DNA of 64,000 nt from Acanthosepion pharaonis (Eukaryota; Mollusca; Cephalopoda; Sepiida; Sepiidae), in contig CAHIKZ030000126.1 of NCBI GenBank assembly GCA_903632075.3, forward strand, positions 17,501 through 81,500. The letters are read 5' to 3'. Below are positions 47,264-61,700 of this stretch, in pieces. Position 1 is the stretch's first letter. Each line of letters begins with the position of its first letter. The notes beneath the pieces were generated by a model that was not told where the DNA came from, searched no databases, and saw only the letters and a program-made list of their open reading frames with translations. The position numbers and the translations under genes were made by a program.

Positions 47264-50200
47264 AAAGAGTAAAACAAAATAACTAGTTTAATGGGTTTTT
47301 TAAAAATATACTGTAAAAATATTAAAATGGTTAATTTTGCTTAGATAATTGTATTTTATGGGGGGGGGGGGGAGTGATCAATCCACAACACCCATAAAAT
47401 TATAAAATACAATTATCCAAAAATTTTAATGATGGAGATTCAGTTTGCTATAATAAAAAAATGGATCCTGATCAGTGAAACAATTTGGAAATACTTTGGA
47501 ACCACATAATTCCTTAAAGAAGACTGAAAGTAACACAAGAAAAAGACAAATTCCCACATTTATATAAAGTTTAAATTATTAATTTTGAACCCTCCAGTCC
47601 AGACCTTAAAGTTCATACACTTTTTAGAAGTAGCATGTAATAAAATTGTAATTTTTACAAAATAATTGTGTAGTTAATATTTTAATTTCAGTACCCCAAA
47701 ATCTTTCTGAAAAATGGTTAGAAACAGGTTGTAAGAGGTTGTGGAAATTACGATTAACAAAATAAGGTTTGTGTATTTTGTCTTCCCCAAGATCAGAATG
47801 AGTGAGAGTAATGGTTAAAGATAACATCTCTGACAAAGGTGCTTTCCACCTGATTATGAAACAGCAGTTATTACAAAAAAGTATAACCCAGAAATCCACC
47901 AATAATATTTGATCATTTGCCATATTACCTAGTCCTCAATCAAACTTGCAAATACAACTTCTGCTTTTGTGAAAAAAAAAAAAAAAAGTTTCTAGAAAGA
48001 AAAAAATTAATAGAAAAGAAATAGATTGTGGTAATTTAAAAATTCCACTGGGTACCACATATTTTTTGATTTTCAATTTCCCCACTTTTTACATATATTT
48101 AATCCTGTTAACTAATTTTGTGTTCTTATTAATGTAAATTGATTTTAATTTTTAAAACTATGTATACTGGTAATTATTGTATCATAGTAAAATAAGTATT
48201 TTCTTCATCTTCTGTGAAATAAATGATACATGTAACAAAAATCACAATAAAGTTTATAAAGATTATCAAAATTTTTGTATCTCTGAAATTCATCTTTTTG
48301 TAAAGCATTTTCAGACTTTGTGATACATGATTTTGTAAAATGCTGAAATTGCTTTCTGATTGTTTTATACAATTATATTTTCTGTAAGCAATTATCATAA
48401 ACAAATTAACTCATTATTTTTACAATATCATTTTCTAAGAGTGTTTAATTTATAGTGAATAAAGTGATTTTTGTGCATTTAGTTGTTTTATGATATTTTT
48501 ATTTTTTCTTTGTACATTTGCATTTATGGAAATAAGTCAATAATTCTAATATGCTTCCTAATATTATATATAGTTGCTAATTAATTAATTAGTGAACATT
48601 ATTAACAAGTTCTTTGCTAAAAATTTTCTCAGTAATTATTATTTAGTATTAGTTTAGGTTTCCACATGTCAGACATCAGTCACATGCTAGACCTGGTATA
48701 AGGATCACCTTGGTGTACATACAATGCTGGGGACAAAAAAAGCGGAATTTAAACACACAAACACACTTCCTAACTTATAAAATCATTTAATGTTACAACA
48801 GCAAACTAACTTATTGTCTGAAGTTGCAAACCATATACAAATTGTTGAACCCAGTTGAAAAATGCTGTCAACAGTTTTGGGGATAAATAAAAAGTAAAAA
48901 TGTTAAAGAAAATTTCATTTGTTAAGTCTTAAAACAAATGCAAGCAAAAAGAAAAAAAAAACAATAGGATTCTCAAGAGGAAAAATGAAAAATGTTAAAA
49001 ATTCACATTTGTTGTCACAACTTCAAAGTGATCAAAGGCAAGATTTCAGCACTAAATTGGAATCATGCTGAGGCCAAAGTCTCATGATTGAAGATAGGAT
49101 TTTCATTAACAGGCTGTGATCATGTTGTGTAAGCACTTCCTAACTGTTCAAGGTAAGTCAAAAATGAAAAAAGGCTAAACTAGCAAGGATTTGTTTCCTC
49201 ATCAAAAAAATTCATACATACACTTCATTTTTGCAGACACACATATATATAAACCATCAATGACAACTAATGAGTTGTCAACAGAGGGATAGCATTTATT
49301 TTTCACTTCTGAACTGACAAGTCACTTTTAAAAGAACAAATTTAGGAAAGTGAAAAATATTAAAAATGTCTTTCTTAAAAGATAATCATAAAAATGAACA
49401 AATATTTTATATATATTTTTAATTTGGAAAAATATGGTGGTGAAATCAAACTTAAAAATAAATGTCTTGCAAGACAAAACAAAAAACAGATTGAGATTGG
49501 CATCTTACCTGGCGTATCATCAATTTCAATAAAGTGTTCATCCTCAGGTACTTCTTCATCTTGAGGCAATTCAAAGAGCTTGACAAGGGCTTCTAACAAC
49601 CCTCCCCTGTTTAAAAATAGCATGAGAAAAATGAAAATCTAACACAAAAATAAAAAACAATGGAAAACATTTTAGAAAGGGGTTTCTCAAGATAAAGTGA
49701 GAACATTAAAATGATAAAACAGTTTTTTTTTCATTTTTTTTAAATGCTTTTACTTTTTTCTATATGAAGGGTAACTGAGATGTACAAGGCTCTTTTATGA
49801 ATTTGAATAAAAACAATTAAAGAAAGAAGGCATAAAATAATATTTGTTCAACATCATTAAAAGGACAGCGAGTAGAAAGAAAAGTAGATTCCGTTCTTTT
49901 TTTCTATTGATCTTTACTTTTCCAGCAAAGACTCTTCAATTTTATTTCTTCAGAATATTTCATCATTTCCTGAGATCCATCATTGACGAAATGCAAGTTC
50001 TATTTTCAATAAACATGCTAGAAATTTTTTCTCAATCAGCTATATATTTGTGTATTTAATTAACTTTGACCTTTTGTTGGTTTCCCTGAATTCTACCAGT
50101 TGCAATGAAATTGGTTCTTTGTTTTTTTTAATCTTCATGTCATTTCCCGTTTTGATTTGGAACAATCAGTATTACAACTTGTACACCAAGTCATGTGGAA

Positions 50201-52667
50201 TAAAAATGATGGACATAAATTAAAAGCCTCAGTAAGCAAAAATATTCAAATTCTGTGTTACTTCTATATTCAATATTGGAAAAAGAGAAGACACCTTTAA
50301 TTTATGTCAGTGGATTCAACAACAGAATTTAGTTGACAGTCTCAAATCTAATGCTAAGAATTTTAAGAAAATAGAGAATTTGAATTTATCAGCAACTAAA
50401 AACTGACTCAAAAAATGTTTTGCAATCAAATTACAACAAAATCCAAATTGAGAGTGATGACCAGATTCCTTAATTTTTCATAATGAAAAAGAATTAGTAC
50501 AGGACAAAGTTAATATTAAAGCTGCTCACCATAAGGTTTCATATGCTTTCAACATAACTGGGGCTTCTGTAAGGATTTTTGTTACCCCAACGGCACATAT
50601 TTTTCGATCAATATTTCCAGACACTTTCTGTAAGTCAGCTACAAAGAGACGCTCAATTACCATGCCAAACATTCTGTAAAGACAAAAGTTAATTAATAGC
50701 TTTACATATTAAATAAGGATTTATATAAAAAAAAACACTATGTTCTGTCAGTTTTATCATCCCACCCATGACGGGGTGTAGCTGTAGGGTTGCTGCATAG
50801 CTGAAGTAGATTAAGTATCCTTCTATGTGACTATTAACATAAAACAAATGCTAGTAGATAATGTCAAAATAATATACTGCACACACTGTAAATATTCAAA
50901 GTACTTGAAGCTAAAAACAAAAAAAAAACAATCCACATACTAAATACCCTTCCCCCCAAAAATATAAATTTTAAACATTATATATGGTGTATATGGGCAG
51001 CAATTTTTCATTTATCCAGGTTTATTTGAAAAACAATAAAAATCCATAAACAAAGAACTTCCATTGGTCAACACTCCCCCTCACCTACATGGCACGCATA
51101 CATGTGTGCACACACACAGACAAACATGCATGACAATTTATTATACATGTTCATTCCTGTTGATTAAGGAATTATATTAAACCTATTAACATTTTGGCTA
51201 ACAGAAACAATCAAATAACTGTAGGAGACATGACTTACAGAAAAATTTACATTTCACTTAATGCTTAATTTGTTTTCAAATGAAATTGTGGAACAAAATC
51301 AATTAGGAATTGAAATTTTCAATCTATCTTGAAGCAAAGTTTACAGATTGTTAGATGAAATCCTTACTTTATGAGATTAATCAATTTACAGCAATCTACA
51401 ATGTTGGTTCATATTTCATGGATTCTTAGCTAATGTAGAAATATTAATTCTGCCATTTCTAACATAATTTTTGCATAATACAAAAGTTGATTTATGTTGC
51501 GTCTTTTTTTCTGACAACCCAGAAAATATATAAAACAAATTTCAATATTGGTACAAGATGAAGAAAAATTTTTTTTTTTTTTTTTTTTTTACTTCCTTAT
51601 AACAGTGTTTCTTCAGTTTTTGTAAATCAGATTTCATATGACCATGAATCAAAAAGGTTTATTCTTTTCTTCCATTCATTTGAAAATGATAAATAAAATG
51701 ATTCACAAAGTGTAGCACTTTGATCAAGTATTTTACTTTTTTTTTTTTTTTTTTTTTTTAAATACTTACTTGGCTTGGATATTGTCGATAGTTTGGATCA
51801 AATTGGTGGCACCATATTTGATGGCAAAAAGACTGAAGAAAACGAGTAGACCTAAACAAAAACAAATAATTACAAATTATATTGCTATAAATATTAATTT
51901 TTATCACTAAAGTTACAATTTGTAATATGTAAAAAGAAAATTATTCTTGAAATATAAAGTATTTACTAGAAATATTTTTTCAAATATGCTACAATATTCA
52001 AATATGTCATTACTTTTTTTTTTTTTTTTTTAATAAGGCATGTTTCAAAATTAACATCAATTAAGAATGGCATCATTTTGTAGATAGATTTATTCTGTAG
52101 AAATAAATGGAGTTAGATTTTCGACACTAAACTTATTGTGATGATAGTCTTACTTTTGGAATGAAACAATCATCTTTGCAGTAGTCTTATTAATTTAAAC
52201 AATATTTAAAAAGCTAAATATTTTATTTTTAACATCCAAAACCTAACTTTAAGCAGGAAATGAAAAAAAAAGTGGCCCCTTGACATAAAAAGGTTTTCTT
52301 TATATCTAATATATTTTATAACATCAAAACCTGAAAAGACGAAAAATCAAGAAATAAACTTGAAAGCAGTTTATTATCAAAGTCAACATTCACAAGAAAA
52401 AAAAAAAAAAAAAAAATGAGCTTGAATTTATTTTTCACAAAATTGAATTTTATAGGTGATCTAAACTTAGACAGTTGTAATATAGGCATTTATCTAAGTA
52501 AAAAAAAAAGCAGCAATTTTCAAATTAATAAAAAGACTTTATTGCAATCAGCTTTTTCTTTTTTTTTCTTCCAAGAACCGGTAAAAAGGAAAAAAAAAAA
52601 AAGAAAAAAAATTCTATTGAATAAATTTATTTAACTGCTCATTTTAAAAATTCAAAATGGCTGATTT

Positions 52668-52708
<41 letters not shown>

Positions 52709-55700
52709 TCTTTCTGGGGAGATAAAAGATATAAAATGCAAACAATAGAAAGGTGTTTACTCTTTATGTATTTGGTTGTTTTGGAGCTCTGCAGCCTCTG
52801 GAAAAGTAGTACAAAGATTTGGTTGATGAAAGGAGAAATAACTGATCTGTAAGAAAAAAAAAAACAAAAAAAAAACAAGCATTTAATGAATGCAAAGCAA
52901 AAAAATATTATAAACTATTTTCTAAAATCAAATAATTAAAATGCAACAGTTTCTTAAGGAGAAAACTAGAAGCATAAATGGAGATAAAAAAGTATCTTGC
53001 ATAATTTGAAAGTAATAAAGCTGAAAAAAATTAAAAATACTAAACAATTATCTCCAAATGAGATCAAACTGAGATAAATATTTGGTTTATTGCTTTAGAT
53101 AAAAAAAAAAAAAAAATCCAAATCTAGCATTCCATTTAGCATTTTTTTTTAAATTGTTTTTTTAAGTTCTGTTTTCATTCTGAAAATTCTTGTAATGACA
53201 ATTCTATTATAAAACTTGTTTTCTATAGAAACACTTCCAAAATAATGTATACATTTTGGGTAGCAGGATTCAGTGTCAAAGCAGAATTTTTAAGAAAAAA
53301 GGTTCCACAAATTTAAAAGGAAAGAAATCATGACTCACTCTGGCATAAATTCTATGATGTAATTCAAAAGATAAAATCCTTCATGGTCATTGGCTTTTGA
53401 GGCTATCAGTTTCTGGAAGGCACCCAACAAACCAGTCTAAAAAAGTCATGAAATTTATTACATTTTAAGTTAAAAATGCAAAGCCGTTCAGCAAAACAAC
53501 TTAGTAATTCTTATGGATTAACAATTCCAACGTTATTCGTGCTTTGTCAATTCATCACAAAAATGTGAAAACATTTATTCCATAATGATGATAAATAATT
53601 GTTTTAAAGAGAAAAAAAAGTTTGTTTTTTTCTTTACCAGTTTTTCAGGTTCAATATGTTTGGATCCTTTTTCAATGATGGCCTGAAGTAATCTGACTAG
53701 AGGTGGAATATTGCCTGGGCGTTCCCACAACACAGGAACCAGCAGGTGAGGGAAGAGGGCCATGTAACAAGTCAGTTCATTCTGTTGCAGTTCAATCAAC
53801 ATGGACAAAATTTGGAAAATATAGGGAACAAACTCTGAAAAGAGAATTCCATTGATACAAATAAAAAACTTTCCAAAATTTAATATCTGCTTTGATCCTT
53901 CAATTGACATAGCATTTATAAAACAACTGAAGAAAACAATGTGTGTGAAAATTGTGCTTATTGACATGAAAACATTAAAAGTTATAAGGAAGGCTTTGTG
54001 TATTACAAGTTATGAGATAATAAAAATAATTTACAAATCTTAAAATTATAATAGGGCATCAAAACAACTTCAGCACAAAGATTGTCATTCAGTCATGACA
54101 AAAGTACATCTAAATAGTCGATATAAAATAAATTTTTGCTTTTTAAAAACAAATTGGTTTTCTTGTATATTTCTTCCATAAAAAAATAAATATACAGTAC
54201 ATTCCAGCATTTCATACAAATCCTCTTTCTTCTTTAGTGAATATATTTGAACTTAATTCCACCAAAAGTTTGTGTCCAATAACATAGTTGGTTCTGCACA
54301 AATGGCACCCATTCTAGTGATATTGCTTCAGACTGACACTGCTCCAATTTTTATGTAATATGGACTTAAATGTTTGACCAATGACAAGGCAGTTATTTAA
54401 AATGCTTTATGATCATTAAACAACATTAGAAATTGATAAGATTTTTTGTTACAAGCCCAGATGCATACAGTGCATGACCAGACAAATAAAAATATGGAAA
54501 TATTTGACATTCAATCAAGAAATGCTTGTTTTGGGCAAGAATCATTGGTAATGAGTTGATTGGCCCTAGGTTGACAATGGCATTAGATAAATTAAATGTT
54601 TAAAAATGACATAGCTGTTATATTACTTGGATGAAAACTCCATAGAGACCTTTTGGAGTATTGTCAAGAGACACCTTTATGAGAATGGCAAGCAATTTGT
54701 TTACAAAAATTAACTTTAACAAATAATATTGGCTGTTAGAAGCCATTAACTCCTGATCAAATTCCCAAATTTGCTTCTTTTGTAGCCATTTCAATTGATT
54801 ACAGAATGGAAATTATATCAGTTAGTAATATTAGTCTGCTTTGTTGCTACACCCAACTTGCCATAAGCTGTTCTGTGTCATTTTTTTTTAAAATAAATTA
54901 TTGTTGGTTTCCTTACATGCCTTTAGAATGATTTTTTTTTTTTTTGAGTTATTACATAAAAAGATAAAATGGTATAAAATTATTATTTTTATTTATTTTT
55001 TTTTTTTTTTTAAATATCTTCACGCATAAATTCAATTCAATTTTATGCTAAAACTGAAGGTTTTGAAATATTTCACATACACAAGATTTATATTGACTAA
55101 AATTTTGCAAATTTCTTTTTGGAAGTGTAAATTTCTTCAACATACATTTTTCGTTCTTAGCTAAGATTTTCGCAATAATATTAAGCTAAAGGGATTTCGA
55201 AGATTTATTTATATTTTTTGTAAATACTGGGGAAAAACAAAAACTTTACAGTTTGGAAAAATTCTTTTATTGACTCACCTTGGACATCTTGCTGCAATAT
55301 TTGAGTAAAAGGTTGAAACAAAGCTTCCTCAAATTTGCTCACCGTTTCTGGATTGACTCGACTTGCAGTTCGAATCATAACACAAAGACTTTCAAAAAGA
55401 TAATGGTTGAAATGAGGCTTGCTGGGATTCTGAAATATTAGGAAAGGACATAAATGAAGAAGACGAAATGGCAAGGTGAGAAAGATTTATAAAAAAAAAA
55501 AAGTCAGTCTACTTCCTATTCCACAATCATTCAAATTTCTATCAATCTGGCAGAAAATGATTGAAAATTAAGTATTAAAATAAAAATTAATTTCTATCAA
55601 TCACAGGTGAAAACTTACTTTGCTCACAATCATCAATTTCTGGGTAAGGTTTTCCAGTAACATTGGGATAAGAGGCATGATGCTTTCATTTAAAGCAGAC

Positions 55701-58700
55701 AAACTTCTCATCAAGGCTGCAGAAAAAAAAACATCATTTGATATGTACAGATCCCATGAAAGTGGAAAATAGAAATACAATAAATTATTAAAAGATTTAT
55801 TATTATTAGTTATGCTAACTGCAAATAAAAGGGAAAAAAAAAGTCATGTGCTCAAAGTAATAAATTAGATTCTTTCTTCAGATCACTGATAGATAAACAT
55901 TACACCAACACTAGTACATAAGATAAAGTGTACTTTTGATAATGACAAATTAATAATCAAATGTAAGACTTTCATTATATATATAAGTTATAGATGTTTA
56001 AAAAAATAATGTACAACCTTTCAAGAATTACTTCATAGCATTTAATAGATTTAGATAAAATAAAATATTTCTAGAAGTTATTACAATATGTGCAAGTTTT
56101 ACTTTATTTTTTTATCAAAGCAGTTAAAGTACAATTATGAATAACCTTAAAAATACTAAGAGATTTCATAAAACAAAAATTAGAAATATTTACCTTTCAT
56201 TACATATTCATTTTCAGAAGAAGAAGGAAGAGTGAGCACTTTGAAAAGGTTATGAAGCAAATCACTGGCAAATGGTTGAATGTCAGCAGCACCAATCCTT
56301 GACAATAACAAAAAATGAATACAATTTAAGATCATGGAGAGTTAAAGGCAATGATGACAAAAACAGTCTAAACATTTTATGAAATCAAAATATCCTTAAT
56401 ATTTGCAAAAAAGACTGAGGAAACAAAAATAGGTTTGAAATTTTTTAATTTTGTTCTTTATAAAACTCAGTTCAACAAAGCATTTTCAAAAAAAAAAAAA
56501 AAATTTTGGTTATGCATTTTAAATTTTTTTTTTTTTAACAAAGAAAATGTGATCTCATGAAAAACAATTTTTTCTCTCAAAGATTTAAAATTAACATAAC
56601 AGCAACCTTAATTAAATCAAATTTTCAGGACTTATTCACAAATGAATGAAATTATTTTAAAAACGTTTTTAAACATTTTAAAAATCTTGGTAAAAATGTA
56701 TTTTTCTCTTCTTTTTTAAACATATTTCACCCCCAATTTTATGAAATTTGAGAAATTCAACATGATAATTTTTAGTGACTATATTAGTTAAAAGCAAAAT
56801 TTTTTGGAGAATTTAAGTCACCAATTTTTTTTTTGTAAAATTAGACTGTGTCTTACCAAAAATCTGCTTTGAGCTAAATAAAATTAAGACATTAGAGAAG
56901 CTTTTAATTGCTTTTAGGAATAATGTATATTAGGGACAATATTGTCTTAAGAAAAAATTTTTTCAATGAAAAATGAATTTTTACAAGATTTTTTTTTTTT
57001 TAAATTTTAATTAGAATAATTTGTAATATTTTAAAATTTTTTTAAATTGTTTCAATGGTGTAATGCTTAGGAAAGATTATTTTGTAAAACTATATTTGCT
57101 AATCATATATTGCGTAGCCATTTACAATCTGCCAACCCCAAATATTTAAAAAATATTTTGAATTGTTTTTGTATGTGTAAAAATGTGTTGAATTTTAAAG
57201 ATATACATATATGTCTATCAGAAAATAAAAATGACAACTATAGTAAATTTAGAGCCAAAATTCTCTAAAATTCAATAAAACATTAGATTCCAGAGGATAT
57301 TACCAAGTACTTAAAAGGCATTTGCTTTATATTCCTCAATTATTTTTTAAGGTTAAAGACACCCCCCCTCGTAGAATAACATTAGATAAAAATTTATTCG
57401 TCATTGAGCTATCACAGAGGTGTTAAAAAGCTGTCAACATAAATAAACAATCTACTGTAATGTTGAAAAATGCATTTCTGTGATATTTTAAACTTAAAAA
57501 AAAAAATAAAAAATAAAAAAGGTAGTCGTTTCAAATCAGATTAATTATACTTTGAATCAGTTAAATATTCCTCAAATAAAGTTTCAGAAAAGTATATTTT
57601 ATTTTTGGAAGATTTTTTTTGAGAGATATACATTTTTATAACACTTTACTAAAAATTGCACTAAATTCAAACTTTTTTGCTTTCAATCAATTTAATCTCT
57701 TAGCATGAAATTAAAACTCAGATAAAAGCTTCAAGAAAGATTTTTCATTATTAAAAATTCATTTTGAATTTTAGATATCACGTTTTTTGCAAAAGTATAT
57801 CTGTCATTTCCAATCTTTTTTAAACCTCAAATGTAACCTAATTCGTATCTGACATTCACTTCACCACCACATACAGAAATCAAAATTAATGACATAATGA
57901 TTAAAATCCTATCCTTTAACCTTGTTACAACACACACACACCTCAAATCCCAACCACTTAGACAATTGAATGAGACATTTTCTGGTTAAGATTTAAATAA
58001 AGAGATAAAATAAAAAATCTGTAGCCTTTTATAAGATACAACACATAATAAATATCCTAGCTGTGTAAAAAAGAAAAAAGAAAAAGAATAGAAGTCAACA
58101 TTCTAAAGTTTGCTTCAATTAAGCAATGTGTTCTACATTGAAAACCTATATATTTGGGACGAAGAGACTGAATTCATGTTTGAAAACTGAGTAAACAATC
58201 CATTTAAAAAAAAAGAAAAAAAAAAAGAGAGAGAATTTAGCCTATGTTATACTGTATCATTTACTTAATTTTTATCTCCCTTATAGATTGCGTGTACACA
58301 CAAAAGAAATTATACAACCAATAAATTGCATAGTTTTTAAGGTTATAATTCATAAGTTCTATAATAGACACACACAAGGCTTTAATTTACTCACATAGCT
58401 GTATTCTGGCTTGTCTTAATGGTCAATAATCGCTCAATTGTATGAGCTGCATAGGTATGGACAACTGGACTTTCAGCAGAAAGATATCGGATAATGTGAG
58501 GCAAGCAGCTAACCAAAGCCTCCCTCTGGAGCTGAAAAGAAAGAAATTGAATTTTGCAACAAATGCTAAAGCATAACAAAAACATTCCACTGAAATCATT
58601 TCAGTAATCTTTTTTTAAAATGTACTTTAGGAAAAATTTACAAAAATTAACCATTCAAAAATCATGTTGGAATCTGACATCTGTTATAAAGCTTAAAATT

Positions 58701-61700
58701 CAAATAACAACATAATGGAATAATTAAAGGATTATTCTATGATCCAGTTGTAAGATGACAGTGAGTGGTAATTGTAAACAGTCATTAAATAGGAAATATA
58801 TTTTAATATACCTTCACAATATTTGTTTAGCATCTTTAGCCAATTATAAACTAGAAAGTGTCAAGGTTCTTTATTTTTTAATCATATTCTAAATATTCCA
58901 TTTCAAACAGAAAAAGTAATAAATTATTATTCCTGTAAAAATAATTCTGAAATATCTTAATATGGAAAAGTTCAAAAGCTAAAATTACAAGCTATATTTA
59001 TTTTCAAATTTGAAATGAATTTCTGAGAATTTAGCTTCATTTTACTGAATAAAATGTTAAGGATTATTTAGGAAAATGTATCTTTGAATTACATTAGGGG
59101 TATTTTCAGAGACATGCACAGAGTCTGGGAACAAAAAAAGAATGAGGTAATCAAAGATAGTTTGTTCGATACTCTATACCAAATAAAAAAAAAAAGAAAA
59201 GATATTCGCATAGTTAAAAATTATTCAACTGTAGACATTTTGTATAAACAATAAAGAGAAGCTTATAATTTACCTGGGTTCTAAAAATCATAATATATTT
59301 GAGAGCATCAGCTTTCAGAACAACCTGGGAGTTGACTGGAAAAAATAAAGAAACAAATCAACATATTTTCATGAAAAAAAAAAAAAAAAAAAAAAATGAA
59401 CGCTTCTAATAAATCCTAGAAATACAAGATTAAACAAAATTATTTGATATCTTCAAAGTTTATTGGAAGACTTATTCCAACAAGAGATTATCTTTCAGTA
59501 GAAACATTCTTTTGATAAAGTAACAAATTCTAGACAAAGAAATTATCAACTCAATATAAATAAAAAGCAAGTTCTATTTTGGCTGTGGATATATAGCAAA
59601 TTTGCTTTGCTACGCTTTGTATTACTTGTATAACACTGAGGCATTTTCATAAAAATAAAAACACAATTTAAAAGATTTTCTTGCTTTATTTGCCATGATA
59701 AGTCTAGCACAGTAGTTAAATTTTGGTAATAATTAGCTTACCAAACATCCTGATGCTAACTGTATGTACAATATTGGGTGTATACTTCTATAATGGAGTT
59801 ATTGTTGATGTTCAAAAATTTGTAGACCAGAAATACAAGTGAGAGGGCGGTCAAGTGACATTTAACATACAAAATTATCAAGTTATTACCAATACTTAGT
59901 ACATTATTTTGTAATTTGCCTCCTATCCACTTTTTTTAAAGTGTAGATGATATATGAAACACATTTGGTCATTTAGTTAGATTTTTGAAAGTGAAATGGT
60001 TTGATAGCATTTTCATACCCCAATCCCACATATATATTTAATTCAAATAGTTATTGTATAATAAATAAAAGAATAACTATTAATCAGAAGGGAGATTAAA
60101 GGAGGGTTCAATCCCAATAACGTCCCTCTCACATTAATCCCCAAATAATTCTCTTTTATTTCAACCACCAAATAATCAATGGTGCACATTATTTTTACTA
60201 CTGAAGTTTCCCAAAATGTTATATTTACGTAATAATATATATATAAAAAAAATAACGGAAATGTGTCCGATTCCTCAATTTATAGCATCCAACCCAAAAT
60301 AAAAGTTGTTTAAACTTCTATGATTTAATTTAATGCCACAGAAATCCATGTTTATATCCAAGACCTTATTAAAATCAGATATAGTGGAAAGATAAAATAA
60401 ACAGAAAAAAAAAAAAGAAAAAAGTTTTACCATCAGAAGCTTGTAATTCTGGCAGGATGTAAGTTTGAAAGAAATCAGTTATGTTCACCAGATTACTTGT
60501 CTGAGTGATTCCATGCTGTGGGAAAAAAAAACAAAAAAAACAAATTCCAAATAGAACAAGTAACAGATTGATTGGGTGAGTCTTAGTGAAACTCTTCATG
60601 AAATGTAATTTTCAGTGACATTACAATTTTATTAAATGATTGAAATTGAGAAAGAAAATCTTACATAATTATATATTTTTTATAGTTCAATGTAAATGAT
60701 TTGTTACAGAAACACACATCTGAATGACTGAGGTATGAAGCTGACAGTCACCATGCAGTGTTGATTTACATGCATATATTCTAACTATATATCTACAAAT
60801 GCTTTATCTCTGATATTGAGAATTCTTCCCTGACACATTTTATACTATATATATATTTTGTATATTTAGGGAGCAAAAATTCACTCAAGTTGTATGTTGA
60901 CATGACCAAGTCATTAAAATATACCAGTTATAAGACCTGGATTTGAATGTTACTATGGTAGATTTGACAAGGTGACTTATTGATAGTAACACAGCCTGGG
61001 ATGATGATGATCAGTGTGTGGCACTGTTGTGAATTATTAACTAACAATGTCAGTATTTTTTTTTTTAATATTATTATTTTACCAATTTCCACATCAGTTG
61101 TAGAGCTAGAATAGAATTGTGAATAAACTGTATAAAGTTCAATTTTTTTGGTTAAAGTTCTTTCAATAATCTTGTTCATTATTAGTAACTAAATGTTATA
61201 AGCATAATAGACAAAAATGTTAACCAAATCCTGATACTTGAGAACATTACATCCAAATTGAAATATATGTATTGTGTATCATATAATGACATTTGGCAAC
61301 ATGGGAAATAAGTATACAAGTCTTACACACAGATTTCATATTCACTTTATGCTGGTACAATAATCTTACTGGAATAAAGAAATACACCAAAAAGAATAAC
61401 TGTTACCTTCTGTGTGCGCCCTTTAGACACTAAAGATGTCACCAAATAAATTGCTGTGTCTTTACATTTCCAATTGCCTGTGGGGTTCTCTGAATATTGC
61501 TGGAGAAAAAAAAAAAAAAATTAACTTTTACCTTTTAAAAATAGACAAATCTAAGACTGGAAAGGGTTTTCATCATAGAATTTGGTTTACATGAATTTAC
61601 CATTTCTTAATTTTCAAAACTATGTCAAAAAGTAATGATTTATTACATCATTTTAAAAATTGCAATTCCTAGTTGTTATTAGCTATACACTATGTTTTAT

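Noticed and set aside
50760..50830. GC-richer patch considered as a tRNA or tRNA-derived SINE
   Set aside because: No A box/B box pair or cloverleaf could be traced.
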